DNA from: Limnobaculum allomyrinae
GTDB taxonomy: Bacteria > Pseudomonadota > Gammaproteobacteria > Enterobacterales > Enterobacteriaceae
Assembly (NCBI RefSeq): GCF_016649425.1
Contig: NZ_JADRCR010000002.1
Span: forward strand, 258,575 to 322,574
Direction: 5' to 3'
Length of the DNA: 64,000 nt
Below the pieces are notes generated by a model. That model had not been told where the DNA came from. It saw nothing but the letters and a program-made list of their open reading frames with translations, and did not search any database. Positions within the stretch are counted from its first letter, which is position 1. Every line of letters starts with the position of its first letter. The translations under genes were made by a program, and so were the position numbers. Below, one piece after another: positions 26,814 to 37,200 of this stretch.

Positions 26814-29669
26814 ATGGAAAAAACATATAACCCGCAAGAGATCGAACAGTCCCTTTATCAACATTGGGAAGAGAGTGGCTACTTTAAGCCAAATGGCGAC
26901 ACCAGCAAAGAGAGCTACTGCATCGTCATTCCTCCACCGAATGTCACCGGTAGCCTGCATATGGGACACGCATTCCAGCAGACCATCATGGATGCCATGA
27001 TTCGCTATCAGCGCATGCAGGGAAAGAATACCCTGTGGCAGGCTGGGACTGACCACGCCGGTATCGCTACTCAGATGGTCGTGGAACGCAAAATTGCCGC
27101 TGAAGAGAACAAGACGCGCCATGACTATGGTCGTGAAGCTTTTATCGACAAAATCTGGCAGTGGAAAGCAGAATCAGGTGGCACCATCACCGGTCAAATG
27201 CGCCGTTTAGGTGCATCGGTAGACTGGGATCGTGAACGTTTCACCATGGATGAAAGTTTATCCAATGCGGTGAAAGAGGTTTTCGTTCGTCTGCATAAAG
27301 AGAACCTGATTTATCGCGGCAAACGTCTGGTTAACTGGGATCCAAAACTGCGTACGGCGATTTCCGATCTGGAAGTCGAAAACCGTGAAACTAAAGGTTC
27401 TATGTGGCACCTGCGCTACCCGCTGGCAGATGGGGTAAAAACCGCTGACGGTAAAGATTATCTGGTGGTTGCCACTACGCGTCCTGAAACGCTACTGGGT
27501 GACACCGGCGTAGCCGTTAACCCTGAAGACCCTCGCTATAAAGACCTTATCGGCAAGTATGTAGTACTGCCGCTGGTTAACCGTCGCATCCCGATTGTGG
27601 GTGATGAACATGCGGATATGGAAAAGGGCACCGGCTGTGTGAAAATCACACCAGCTCATGACTTTAACGACTATGAAGTTGGACGCCGCCACGGCCTGTC
27701 AATGATCAATATTCTGACCTTCGACGGTGATATCCGCGATAGCGCAGAAATATTTGATACTAATGGTAAGCCAAGTGAAGACTATTCCGATGAGTTACCG
27801 TCTGAGCTGCGTGGATTAGAGCGTTTTGCTGCGCGTAAAGCTGTGGTTGCTGCCTTTGATAGTCTTGGCTTACTGGAAGAGATTAAACCGCATGACTTAA
27901 CGGTACCTTATGGTGACCGCGGTGGTGTGGTTATTGAACCAATGCTAACTGACCAGTGGTATGTTCGTACGGCTCCACTGGCAAAAGTTGCCATTGAAGC
28001 GGTTGAGAACGGCGATATTCAGTTCGTACCTAAACAGTATGAAAATATGTACTTCTCCTGGATGCGTGATATTCAGGATTGGTGTATTTCCCGTCAGTTA
28101 TGGTGGGGACACCGTATTCCTGCATGGTATGACGCAGAAGGTAACGTTTACGTTGCCCGTAACGAAGAAGAAGTGCGTAAAGAAAATAACATTCCGGCTG
28201 ACGTAGCCCTGACTCAGGACGAAGACGTACTGGATACCTGGTTCTCATCCGGTTTATGGACGTTCTCAACATTAGGCTGGCCGGAAAATACTGAAGATTT
28301 ACGTACTTTCCACCCAACCAATGTGCTGGTGAGTGGCTTCGATATCATCTTCTTCTGGATTGCCCGCATGATCATGCTGACCATGCATTTCATCAAAGAT
28401 GAAAACGGCAAGCCACAGGTACCGTTTAAAAACGTCTACGTTACCGGCCTGATTCGTGATGACGAAGGACAGAAAATGTCTAAATCCAAGGGCAACGTTA
28501 TTGACCCACTGGATATGATTGACGGTATTTCGCTGGATGGCCTGTTAGAAAAACGTACCGGTAATATGATGCAGCCACAGCTAGCGGAGAAAATCCGTAA
28601 GCGTACCGAGAAGCAGTTCCCGAATGGTATCGAAGCTCATGGTACCGATGCGCTGCGCTTTACTCTGACGGCGTTAGCCTCAACCGGCCGTGATATCAAC
28701 TGGGATATGAAACGTCTGGAAGGTTACCGTAACTTCTGTAATAAGTTGTGGAACGCCAGCCGCTTTGTATTGATGAATACGGAAGATCAGGATTGTGGCC
28801 AAAACGGCGGTGAGATGGTGCTTTCGCTGGCGGATCGCTGGATTCTGGCAGAGTTTAACCAGACGGTGAAAGCCTATCGTGAAGCGTTGGATAGCTATCG
28901 TTTCGATATGGCTGCCAACATTCTGTATGAATTCACCTGGAACCAGTTCTGTGACTGGTATCTGGAGCTGGCGAAGCCGGTGATGAACTCAGGTTCTGAA
29001 ACAGAACTGCGTGGTACACGTCATACGCTGGTTCACGTGCTGGAGTCATTGTTGCGTTTAGCGCATCCAATTATTCCATTTATCACTGAAACTATCTGGC
29101 AACGTGTGAAGCTGCTGAAAAATATCACTGCAGACACCATTATGCTGCAACCTATGCCGGAATACGATGCGGCACTGGACGATAAAGCAGCCCGTGATTC
29201 ACTGGAATGGATCAGACAAGCGATTGTTGCGGTACGAAATATTCGCGCCGAAATGAACATCGCCCCAGGCAAACTGCTGGATGTATTACTGCGTGAAGCC
29301 AATCCGATGGCGCAAAGCCGAGTGATGGAAAACGAAAACTTTATCAAAACGCTGGCGCGTCTGTCATCAATCACCATTCTGCCAGCCGGTGATAAAGGCC
29401 CGGTTTCTGTGACCAAACTGGTGGAAGGCGCCGAGCTGTTAATTCCAATGGCGGGTCTGGTAGATAAAGCCGCTGAGTTGGAGCGTCTGGCGAAAGAAGT
29501 GACACGCATCGAAGAAGAAATGGGGAAAATTGAGAGCAAGCTGGAAAACGAAGGCTTTGTTTCTCGTGCTCCGGAAGCGGTAGTGGCTAAAGAGCGTGAG
29601 CGTTTAGCGACCTTTATCGCAGATAAAGCCAAACTGTTAGAGCAGAAGGCGACTATTGCTGCGTTATAA
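26814..29669 (+). CDS. valS: Valyl-tRNA synthetase ValS
   Basis: This 951-residue class Ia synthetase has the same length as E. coli ValRS. The HIGH-type motif is HMGH (about 48-51) and the KMSKS loop is KMSKSKGN (about 554). The CP1 editing domain, with [17 protein letters not shown], lies at about 220-340, and a C-terminal coiled coil at about 880-951 ([19 protein letters not shown]). It charges tRNA-Val. It is the last gene of the pepA-holC-valS direction, followed by a strong terminator. Confidence 0.98.
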   Translation: MEKTYNPQEIEQSLYQHWEESGYFKPNGDTSKESYCIVIPPPNVTGSLHMGHAFQQTIMDAMIRYQRMQGKNTLWQAGTDHAGIATQMVVERKIAAEENKTRHDYGREAFIDKIWQWKAESGGTITGQMRRLGASVDWDRERFTMDESLSNAVKEVFVRLHKENLIYRGKRLVNWDPKLRTAISDLEVENRETKGSMWHLRYPLADGVKTADGKDYLVVATTRPETLLGDTGVAVNPEDPRYKDLIGKYVVLPLVNRRIPIVGDEHADMEKGTGCVKITPAHDFNDYEVGRRHGLSMINILTFDGDIRDSAEIFDTNGKPSEDYSDELPSELRGLERFAARKAVVAAFDSLGLLEEIKPHDLTVPYGDRGGVVIEPMLTDQWYVRTAPLAKVAIEAVENGDIQFVPKQYENMYFSWMRDIQDWCISRQLWWGHRIPAWYDAEGNVYVARNEEEVRKENNIPADVALTQDEDVLDTWFSSGLWTFSTLGWPENTEDLRTFHPTNVLVSGFDIIFFWIARMIMLTMHFIKDENGKPQVPFKNVYVTGLIRDDEGQKMSKSKGNVIDPLDMIDGISLDGLLEKRTGNMMQPQLAEKIRKRTEKQFPNGIEAHGTDALRFTLTALASTGRDINWDMKRLEGYRNFCNKLWNASRFVLMNTEDQDCGQNGGEMVLSLADRWILAEFNQTVKAYREALDSYRFDMAANILYEFTWNQFCDWYLELAKPVMNSGSETELRGTRHTLVHVLESLLRLAHPIIPFITETIWQRVKLLKNITADTIMLQPMPEYDAALDDKAARDSLEWIRQAIVAVRNIRAEMNIAPGKLLDVLLREANPMAQSRVMENENFIKTLARLSSITILPAGDKGPVSVTKLVEGAELLIPMAGLVDKAAELERLAKEVTRIEEEMGKIESKLENEGFVSRAPEAVVAKERERLATFIADKAKLLEQKATIAAL

Positions 29670-29712
29670 TCTGAAGATATACCGGATTAACGTTTAACCG
29701 AGTATAAAAACA

Positions 29713-29748
29713 AACGGCCCCACCATGACTGGCGGGGCCGTTTTATTA
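29713..29748 (+). terminator. Rho-independent terminator of valS
   Basis: AACGGCCCCACC and GGCGGGGCCGTT form a 12-bp stem with one mismatch, followed by TTTTATTA, about 45 bp after the valS stop. Confidence 0.85.
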
Positions 29749-29789
29749 TGCACATCAATAACAGCGATAACGTCGAGGCACATTAGCGG

Positions 29790-29909
29790 TTACTGTCTCA
29801 TCCTGATTGTGCGGTGCATCCTTTCAAATGCTTCCTGCTTGTAACTCGGCCGCTTCCCTACGGCTTTATTCCAGGGGGTAATATCTTCCCTGATTGCTGC
29901 GATTACCAT
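29790..29909 (-). pseudogene. Short ORF or gene remnant
   Basis: This minus-strand frame encodes 39 residues (MVIAAIREDITPWNKAVG...). Its ATG overlaps the stop of another short frame that reads LADRDYLEEFAAKFGW. The two fragments look more protein-like than random intergenic sequence and may be remains of decayed genes. I do not recognise either. The rest of the 350 bp between valS and the GspC-like gene shows nothing else. Confidence 0.2.
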
Positions 29910-30019
29910 CCAAATTTCGCAGCGAATTCTTCCAGATAGTCCCTATCTGCTAACTTAACGCTTCCTTATTATTCGACGAGTGAGAACGAGGCTATTCAGA
30001 CTTATCGTTAACCACCTGA

Positions 30020-30481
30020 CTATACAGCGTGTCCTTTCATATAATCAGGTTGCTTCAATTTTACAGTTTCCATGTTGCCTTTATTACGCAGGTGGATGCC
30101 ATCTTTATCAATAGAATCAACAAATACGTCTGTGTAACCTTTAAGCATTTCACCAACGCGGTAGTTAATTTCTTCACTGCCTTGTTTGAGTGTTGCCATG
30201 GATAAATCGGTATCATCGCTGTAGACAATAGCACTAACCTCCACTGCGACAGGCGGTGCCTGAACGGCGGTTGTTGGGGCGGAGGTTGCCTGATTAAACA
30301 AGGTCAGATTTGCCGGCTCTGCTACGACCTCCATTTTTGCTTTATGAGGATGTTTGGCACTACTGTTTAAGGCATAGCTTTGATGATTGTCATAGGTGTG
30401 ATAAGCCTGAAAAGCACCAAATCCGAAAACAACGGCTATCAGGGCAGGAACGGTATATTTATTGATAATATTCATTTGCAC
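30020..30481 (-). CDS. Orphan GspC-like protein (type II secretion HR domain)
   Basis: I choose GTG 30481, 8 nt after AGAGGT; ATG 30475 is two codons on, and the longer frame from 30601 lacks support. The 153-residue product has one N-terminal transmembrane segment (about 9-24, PALIAVVFGFGAFQAY), a linker rich in Thr, Ala and Pro, and a C-terminal region resembling the homology region of GspC/PulC (ATLKQGSEEINYRVGEML...). GspC links the inner-membrane platform of type II secretion to the GspD secretin. The PDZ or coiled-coil part of full GspC is missing and no other gsp gene is nearby, so it may serve a distant T2SS or be a leftover. Confidence 0.6.
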   Translation of the reverse strand: MQMNIINKYTVPALIAVVFGFGAFQAYHTYDNHQSYALNSSAKHPHKAKMEVVAEPANLTLFNQATSAPTTAVQAPPVAVEVSAIVYSDDTDLSMATLKQGSEEINYRVGEMLKGYTDVFVDSIDKDGIHLRNKGNMETVKLKQPDYMKGHAV

Positions 30482-30745
30482 TATTTGGTACCTCTGTAGA
30501 CAAAACTGAAAAGTCATGAGCTCATTAATAAACGTTGAGGCCGTTGAGCCATGCTTGCTTGGAAGGTATTTTGCCGAGGGAGAGGGGGTAATTCCACACA
30601 CTTTCAGTCCTAAAAAAAACCGCCATACTTACGGGTTGTTACGCCTGATTTTTTTGTGGATTCACTTATGTAAATTGAGTAATCGCTTATTAAACTCACC
30701 GATAGTCTTTTATTTAAATGAGGCTATCGGTAAGTAAGTCGTGGG

Positions 30746-31393
30746 TTATAGGGTTTGCATAGATGAAGATGATAATTGGATACACTCAGTTAAATACTGC
30801 TCATCTTGCAGAATATAGCTTTTGAGTAACCTGAGTAGCGATGAGTAAAAACCAAACTTATCTCGTTGCAGACATAGTTTCACCATACCCGGTAACCAGC
30901 TAAGCAGACGATCTCTGATGTATTCATGTTGTGAAAATAAGGACGTTGACTGACTATCAGGTGATTCAATCAATAGAGCCAGAACGGCAAGTTGAACGGC
31001 CAAATGATCAGATGCCTCATTATTTCCGGTTTGCTGTTTCAGGTGGCTTAGCCATTGGTTCATCCGGATCCTTTCTTCCGCCGGAGAACTATGAGGATAG
31101 TGTCCGGCATAGGGAGATACCCCACTTGGCGGTGCCATCAAAAATAATTCAGCATAATCAGCAGCCAGCTCAAGATGATTGTCCGGACGGTTGATTAACG
31201 CCTTCAATTTACGTCGAAATAGATCGGCGGGAAGGCGTAGCTCAGGAATTGATTTAAGCCCACGTAACAACTGTTGAAGCTCAGGTGAGTTTAGTGAGGC
31301 TATATCGGTAACAGAGAGTTCCTGAAATAGCAGGTAAGCAAACCAACGGTAGATATTGGCCCGTTCCCGGGCCAGATTGTCAGTTCTTATCAT
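30746..31393 (-). CDS. torD: TorD-family chaperone for the TMAO reductase
   Basis: The 215-residue all-helical protein belongs to the TorD/DmsD family of cytoplasmic chaperones that bind the Tat signal of a molybdoenzyme and help cofactor insertion. The start RTDNLARERANIYRWFAYLLFQELS and GVSPYAGHYPH region are family-typical. It overlaps the end of torA by 4 bp and is the last gene of the torCAD order, as in E. coli. Its frame is intact although the reductase it serves carries a frameshift. Confidence 0.88.
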   Translation of the reverse strand: MIRTDNLARERANIYRWFAYLLFQELSVTDIASLNSPELQQLLRGLKSIPELRLPADLFRRKLKALINRPDNHLELAADYAELFLMAPPSGVSPYAGHYPHSSPAEERIRMNQWLSHLKQQTGNNEASDHLAVQLAVLALLIESPDSQSTSLFSQHEYIRDRLLSWLPGMVKLCLQRDKFGFYSSLLRLLKSYILQDEQYLTECIQLSSSSMQTL

Positions 31394-33881
31394 GCATGGG
31401 TACCCTGAACTTGTTGTGGCCCACCAAAACCGGTTACGGCGGGAATCACCCCTTGATAACGTTCAACTTGTACAACTGCCGTATGGGCTGAGGGACCTTG
31501 AGCAAGCTGGGATGTGCCTATATCTGCACTCAGAACGTTAGGATCGCCATAGGTACAAAGAGTACCGACTTTGCCGCCTTCCAGTGGTGAATACCAGGCG
31601 CCTTCATGAATACGAACAACCCCTGAAACATAATCTTCACTGATGACAACGCCGGCTAGTACCTGCCCACGGGCATTAAATACTCTGGCGATATCACCCT
31701 CTTTTAGTCCACGTGCTTTTGCATCCGCCGGGCTGATATACAAAGGTTCACGTCCATTGACCGCATAAGTCTGGCGATAGCTATCGCTGGAACAGATTTG
31801 AGAGTGCAGACGCTTATCCGGATGGCAGGATTGCAGATGAAGTGGATAGGTTTCTGCCTGCTTGCCGCTGTGAATACGCTCAAACGGCTCCAGCCATACT
31901 GGATGGCCCGGACAGTCCTGATAGCTGAACCCGGCAATGGTTTTACTGTATATTTCAATGAGCCCCGACGGAGTTCCCAGCGGGTTAAGATCCGGTGATT
32001 CACGAAACTCACCATGGCGTACCCATGGCGTTCCTGCCGGATATTCAATGTAGCCTTCGCCATTCCAGAAGGTGTCAAAATCAGGCATGGTTACTCCAGT
32101 CTCCTGGCCTTGCTTACGTCCTTCATCATACAGGCGCTGAATCCATTGCATTTCTGTCAGTTTTTCGCTGTAAGTCTCATCCTGATTAAAACGTTTACAC
32201 AGCTCGGTAAAAATATCGAAGTCATGGCGTGCTTCAAACTGTGGTTTAACAACCTGACGGATTGCCATCAGCCCTTTATTAGAGTGAGTGCCAAATTGCT
32301 CAATATCATTGCGTTCATAGCGGGTGGTAACCGGCAAAACAATATCGGCAAAACGGCAGGAGGCTGTCCATTGATGGTCAAGAACAATGATAGTTCCAGC
32401 TTTTTCCAGGCCTCTATCATACGGTTACGATCTTGCTGAGCGTGGAATGGATTGGCTGCGGTGAAGATAGCCATTTTTATATCCGGAAAGGTAAGTGTTT
32501 CGCCATTAAAGGCTAACTTCTTGCCCGGGGAGAGTAAACAGTCCACCATACGGGAAACGGGAATGTGCGGCGATGCGCCACGAAAATCTGCGGCATGTAC
32601 TGCTTTGGGTGGGTTACTTAATCCGCCAAGACCGGATAAAACGGGCCCTTTAGAGGTTATTGTGCCGCCACCATTATAGTGCCAGCCAAAACCAACGCCG
32701 CCGCCGGGTAAGCCAATTTGACCAACCATAGTCGCCAGAACCACCAGCATCCATGGATACTGCTCACCATGATGCATACGCTGTACGCACCATCCTCCCA
32801 TAAACTGAGTACGGCCTTTCACTAATTGACGGGCTAATTCACGTATTTTTTCTGCATCGATACCGCAAATGGCCGCTGCCCATTTGGCATCTTTGGGCTG
32901 TTTGTCGGTTTCTCCCGTTAGATAAGGTAAAAACTGCTCAAAGCCAACGCTATACTCTTTGACAAAGGCTTCATCGTACAGCTTTTCACTGTACAACGTA
33001 TGGGCTAGCCCTAACATGAGTGCGACATCGGTCTGTGGATTAAGCGCCAGTTGCTCACAGCCCAAATAATTTTGCGTTTTGCTGCGCACCGGATCGATGC
33101 TGATAACCCGCATTTTCCCCTGTGTCACTTTGTCTTTGATTTGTTGCCAGTAGCCGAAAGGTTCGTGGTCTGGAACCAGATACTCAATTTGCAGGTTTTT
33201 GATGGGATCACAGCCCCAAAGAATGATGGTATTCGTATTTTCAATCACCAGCGGTAATGAGGTTTGCTGCTCATACACTTCCAGTGAACCGATCACATGT
33301 GGAAGAACCTCCTGTGCAGCAGCGGCGGAGTAGTCACCTACGGTAGTAACATAGCTACCGTGCATGCCGAGTGCTCTGTCTATTGCACCACCGGCTTTGT
33401 GTAATTTACCAACCATTTGCCAGTCGGCAAGACCGGTAAACACGCCGGATGAACCGTATTGTTTCTGTACTCGCTCCAGCTCTTGCCAGAACAGATCCAG
33501 CGCCTGATCCCAGGTAACACGTACAAAACGGTTATCTCCCCGTTGTGAACGGTCAGATTTTTCCCGTTTGAGCAACCAGTCAAGGCGTACCATAGGGTAG
33601 CGAACGCGAGAAGGGTTATAAACAATCTCTCTTACTGCCTTAAGCATGTCACAAGGAAATTTGTCATGCTTAAATGGACGCGTATCAGTCCATTCACCAT
33701 TAATCACTTTGGCTTCAAAAGCGCCGAAGTGGCAACCGGATTGAATCCACTGTTCAGGGTTACTTTCTGCCGCCCAGGCACGGCTCATTAATGGCCCGGT
33801 GCTGATTGCGCTCAGGGCTCCGGTAGCCATTATTCCTTGAATAAAACGGCGTCTCGAAGAGCTAATATTTTGAAAACTCAT
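31390..33881 (-). pseudogene. torA: TMAO reductase torA, broken by a one-base frameshift
   Basis: Two frames together cover a full TorA-type molybdopterin reductase. The first (from 33881) carries a Tat signal (SSRRRFIQGIMA) and runs to AWKKLE; the second resumes as IIVLDHQWTASCRFADIVLPVTT. E. coli TorA reads KLETVIAIDNQWTSTCRFADIVLP at this place. One A is missing from a GAAACT context (minus strand, around 32394-32395), which shifts the frame and gives a 537-residue truncated product. Both halves are otherwise well conserved, so the lesion is recent or a sequence error. An intact protein would reduce TMAO or a similar N- or S-oxide in the periplasm, with electrons from TorC. Confidence 0.88.
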
Positions 33882-33902
33882 AGAAATATCCTCATTGTAT
33901 TT

Positions 33903-35024
33903 TTATTCTCTGGTATCGCTGGCATGGGTTTGCAGGTATTTCAATAGCGTGCTCTCTTCCTGCTTTGTTAAACGGTAGTAGGTAGACATGGCTTTTAATC
34001 CGGCAATCCAGCCGTTGGCGTTATATTGAGTGGTGGGCGGGACGTTGTGGCAGGAGCTACAGGTGGATTTCAACATGCTCTCTGCGTATTGCCATACGGG
34101 TTGCAGACTGGCGTTGAACCCTTCCTGAGATGTCCAGGCGGTCACGCTAATCTGTTCCCACTGTTGGTGGGAGAGTGGATCTTCTTGCTGGCTAAGGACT
34201 TTTACTGCGGGTAACAGAGAATCATCCAGTACGGCGCTGAATACGCGCTTGCCGGGATATTGAGTGATCACTCTTCCCCGACCATTACTTTCACGCCAGC
34301 CGACGATTTCTATCTGAACTTGATTATCCTGATGTGCCAGTACGGTGACTTTGGTGGCAGGCATCAATTGGGCTTTACCCGCTTCACCATTGGCCATTGC
34401 AGTGAGCTTTTTATCACTCAGGGTGAACAGCTGATTACTGTCAGGTAATTGCTGAGCCTGTTGCTGAAGCTTTTTGAAATCATCACGAAAACCGCTGCTG
34501 GTATCGGGTTTACGGTGTGCAATGCCTTTATGACAGTCGATACACTGACTATCCTTTCCTGCTGCTGAAGTCATTTGTTGTGCAGCAGTGGAAGATTGTT
34601 TGCCATGATCCATGGCCTGATAGCTATGACAGGATTTACAGGCAGCGGAATTGCTTTCTGCCATACGTGACCACTCTTTATGTGCTAACTCAGCTCGTTT
34701 TGCTTCAAATTTCTCTGGCGTATCAATAGAAGGGGAGATCCATTGATAATAAATCTCACTCACTGCCTGAGTTTTGCGGACTAGTGTAGGAACTATTCCG
34801 GGCGGGATATGACAGTCTTTACATTCTGCCCGAACGCCGGAAGCGTTCTTATAATGGACACTTTGCTGATACTCTTTTGCTGCTATGCTCATGGAGTGGC
34901 AGGACAGGCAAAACTCAGTTTTGCTGGTGTAATGAATGCCCTGATAGCTTCCCCAGATCAATAACAACGTCAGTAGCGCACTGCTGAATATCAGTGATAT
35001 TGTTTTTTTGTTTAGCTTACACAT
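33903..35024 (-). CDS. torC: Pentahaem c-type cytochrome TorC
   Basis: I start at ATG 35024 (MCKLNKKTISL), which has AGAGAG at suitable spacing; an upstream GTG at 35051 is less likely. The 373-residue protein has an N-terminal membrane anchor (about 8-26) and five CxxCH haem sites: CLSCH (39-43), CKDCH (68-72), CKSCH, CIDCH and, in the separate C-terminal domain, CSSCH. This matches TorC, which passes electrons from menaquinol to TorA in the periplasm. It precedes torA by 21 bp. A decamer ATAGGAACAG (35100-35109, reverse CTGTTCCTAT), close to the TorR box, lies upstream. Confidence 0.92.
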   Translation of the reverse strand: MCKLNKKTISLIFSSALLTLLLIWGSYQGIHYTSKTEFCLSCHSMSIAAKEYQQSVHYKNASGVRAECKDCHIPPGIVPTLVRKTQAVSEIYYQWISPSIDTPEKFEAKRAELAHKEWSRMAESNSAACKSCHSYQAMDHGKQSSTAAQQMTSAAGKDSQCIDCHKGIAHRKPDTSSGFRDDFKKLQQQAQQLPDSNQLFTLSDKKLTAMANGEAGKAQLMPATKVTVLAHQDNQVQIEIVGWRESNGRGRVITQYPGKRVFSAVLDDSLLPAVKVLSQQEDPLSHQQWEQISVTAWTSQEGFNASLQPVWQYAESMLKSTCSSCHNVPPTTQYNANGWIAGLKAMSTYYRLTKQEESTLLKYLQTHASDTRE

Positions 35025-35099
35025 AGTTATCTCTCTGTTTTTTGTAAGCACGTTAACGGGGAACGGGCAGTAACAGATAGAGACAGAGAGATACTGTGG

Positions 35100-35109
35100 A
35101 TAGGAACAG
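35100..35109 (-). promoter_or_regulatory. Possible TorR box upstream of torC
   Basis: On the minus strand CTGTTCCTAT differs at one place from the E. coli TorR decamer CTGTTCATAT. A second, poorer CTGTTACTGC lies about 30 bp nearer torC. torR, torS and torT are not in this window. Confidence 0.3.
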
Positions 35110-35213
35110 ATAACACAATATGAGTAGTATCAAATTTTAGTGGGATGTATCTCCTTTATGATGCGATTATGGTTTTTTATAGGATATTAATTTGATGGAA
35201 ATGGCAATTTAGC

Positions 35214-36725
35214 ATGTTGGATATTCATCTGGACCCATCATCGGGTACTCCCTTGCAGCAGCAGATATTTCAGACAATACATCAGGCTTTACTGCAGGGA
35301 GAACTACCTGTCGGCTACCGGCTACCATCGATTCGAGAGCTATCCCGAAATTTGAATGTGGCACGTATTACCGTGGTTATGGCTTATGACAAGCTGATTC
35401 AAAATGGCTATGTTAAAAGTCGTCCAGATATTGGTTATGAGGTGGTTTTTAGCAGCGCGTTGCAGAAAGCACCTCAGCCTGTGCGTATTGAGAATGCCAG
35501 AGAGCCGGTTAAGCTGATGCCTGCCAGCGTGGGGCAAGATGTTTACTCTCCGGCTACCCCTGAACTTTATTGTCGATTAGGCGTTCCCGATCCTCATGCT
35601 TTTCCATGGCCAAGTTGGAGAAAGTGGAATAATTCAGCCAGCAATTCCAAACATCATTTACTAACCCGTTATCATTCCCCTCAGGGATTGCTCTCATTAC
35701 GTACGGAACTGGTAAGATTTTTACGCCTGACCCGAGGTATTGAAACTCAACCGGAAAATGTGATTGTTATTAATGGTATTCAGGAGGGGCTGGCCTTACT
35801 GACTCAGCTTTTTATTCTCAATACCAAAGGTTGTAAAGTTGTTACTGAATCACCTTGTTATTCAGGGGCATGGCATCTATTTGACTATTATCAGGCTGAA
35901 ATAGAAGCGGTAGCGGTTGATGAGCAGGGGATTCAGGTTGAGCATCTTCCTTCTGGCCCGGCTCAGCTTTGCTATGTAACACCTTCACACCAATACCCGG
36001 TTGGCGGAACGCTTCCTCTTGAGCGTCGCTGTGCTTTACTGATCTGGGCGCAGAAAAGCGGCGCCTATGTTATCGAAGACGATTACGATTCGGTATTTTC
36101 TTATAACAGTACGCCGTTACCCGCGCTGAAAGCCATGGATGAAGACGATCGGGTTATTTATATCGGTACCTTTTCTAAAACATTGGGGCCGGGTATGCGG
36201 ATGGGATATATGGTGTGTCCTGATGCGATTTTGACATCCGTTCAAAATATGAAAGCGTTAAGTAACAGCGGAAGTAATTGGTTACAGCAGCAGTTTCTGG
36301 CTGACTTTATGCATGACCAGCGTTATTACAGCTATTTACGTAAATTGGAACAGGAATATGCCAATCGTCAGCGCTTATTGGTGGAGGGGTTACAGCGTAT
36401 CTTTCCACAAGGGAAGATTTTAGGTGTTGAAAACGGGCTACACCTCACATTGGTATGTCCGCTGACAGTGAAGCAGGTAGCGCAGCTACGTGAACGTTGC
36501 CTGCAAGAGAATATTCGTTTTGATACGTTGGTCGAGCTGGCCAACGGTTCAGAAACGGCCTGGCTGAAAACGGTATCGTCACCGCTGCTGTTTTTTGGTT
36601 TTGGTGGGTTAAATCAGCAGCAATTGCTTCATGTACTGACCGTTATTGAACAACAGGTGGCCATACTCGAACAGGAAGCAACTGCTGAAGAGAGGGTTAC
36701 AACGCCCAATATATTGCCTGTATGA
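35214..36725 (+). CDS. MocR-type regulator (GntR HTH fused to aminotransferase-like domain)
   Basis: The 503-residue protein joins an N-terminal winged helix of the GntR family (about 10-75, LPSIRELSRNLNVARITV) to a fold-type I PLP-aminotransferase-like domain (about 120-480). The predicted PLP Lys is in IGTFSKTLGPGMRMGYM. Members (PdxR, GabR, TauR, MocR) sense PLP or amine-like ligands. Here it is divergent from torC across 189 bp, so it might control the tor genes or itself. It does not adjoin a PLP, GABA or taurine gene. Its 3' end overlaps the convergent pgpA by 29 bp. Confidence 0.88.
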   Translation: MLDIHLDPSSGTPLQQQIFQTIHQALLQGELPVGYRLPSIRELSRNLNVARITVVMAYDKLIQNGYVKSRPDIGYEVVFSSALQKAPQPVRIENAREPVKLMPASVGQDVYSPATPELYCRLGVPDPHAFPWPSWRKWNNSASNSKHHLLTRYHSPQGLLSLRTELVRFLRLTRGIETQPENVIVINGIQEGLALLTQLFILNTKGCKVVTESPCYSGAWHLFDYYQAEIEAVAVDEQGIQVEHLPSGPAQLCYVTPSHQYPVGGTLPLERRCALLIWAQKSGAYVIEDDYDSVFSYNSTPLPALKAMDEDDRVIYIGTFSKTLGPGMRMGYMVCPDAILTSVQNMKALSNSGSNWLQQQFLADFMHDQRYYSYLRKLEQEYANRQRLLVEGLQRIFPQGKILGVENGLHLTLVCPLTVKQVAQLRERCLQENIRFDTLVELANGSETAWLKTVSSPLLFFGFGGLNQQQLLHVLTVIEQQVAILEQEATAEERVTTPNILPV

Positions 36726-37200
36726 CACCAAAAGCAATCAGCCCGGCAATCACATCATCAATCATGATGCCAAAGCCACCGGTGCAATGATTATCAAACC
36801 AGCGGATGGGCCAGGGTTTTAGAATGTCAAAAAAGCGAAAGGTAACAAACGCGGCGATCATCCAGATAAAACCCTGAGGCAGAGCAATACAGGTGATCCA
36901 CATACCAACAAACTCATCCCAGACGATGGCACCATGGTCATCCATACCGATGGCATTGGTTGCCGACTGGCAAGCCCAGACACCCAGCGCAAAGGTAAGC
37001 ACCAGCATGACCAAATAGGCGGGCATTGGTAACATCTGCAACAAATAGAAGAATGGGATGGCGGCCAGAGAACCAAACGTCCCCGGTGCTTTAGGGGACA
37101 AACCGGAACCAAAACCCGTGGCGATCCAGTGCAGTGGGTTAGCGATCGATAGTTTGTATAATTCAGGTTTAATTTTGATGCTCAACGCTATAACGTCCAA
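36697..37200 (-). CDS. pgpA: Phosphatidylglycerophosphatase A (PgpA)
   Basis: The 167-residue membrane protein dephosphorylates phosphatidylglycerophosphate to phosphatidylglycerol. Family motifs are clear: GFGSGLSPKAPGTFGSLAA (about 29-47), WDEFVGMWIT, FRFFDILKPWPIRWFD and GIMIDDVIAG, with acidic residues that bind the metal. Several transmembrane segments are visible. In E. coli pgpA lies after thiL in the nusB-thiL locus; here it stands alone, so it is either relocated or a second copy. Its 3' end overlaps the convergent MocR gene by 29 bp. Confidence 0.92.
   Translation of the reverse strand: MDVIALSIKIKPELYKLSIANPLHWIATGFGSGLSPKAPGTFGSLAAIPFFYLLQMLPMPAYLVMLVLTFALGVWACQSATNAIGMDDHGAIVWDEFVGMWITCIALPQGFIWMIAAFVTFRFFDILKPWPIRWFDNHCTGGFGIMIDDVIAGLIAFGVIQAIYWAL

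Noticed and set aside
33380-33625. Minus-strand frame inside torA
   Set aside because: It is a shadow of the conserved TorA reading frame.
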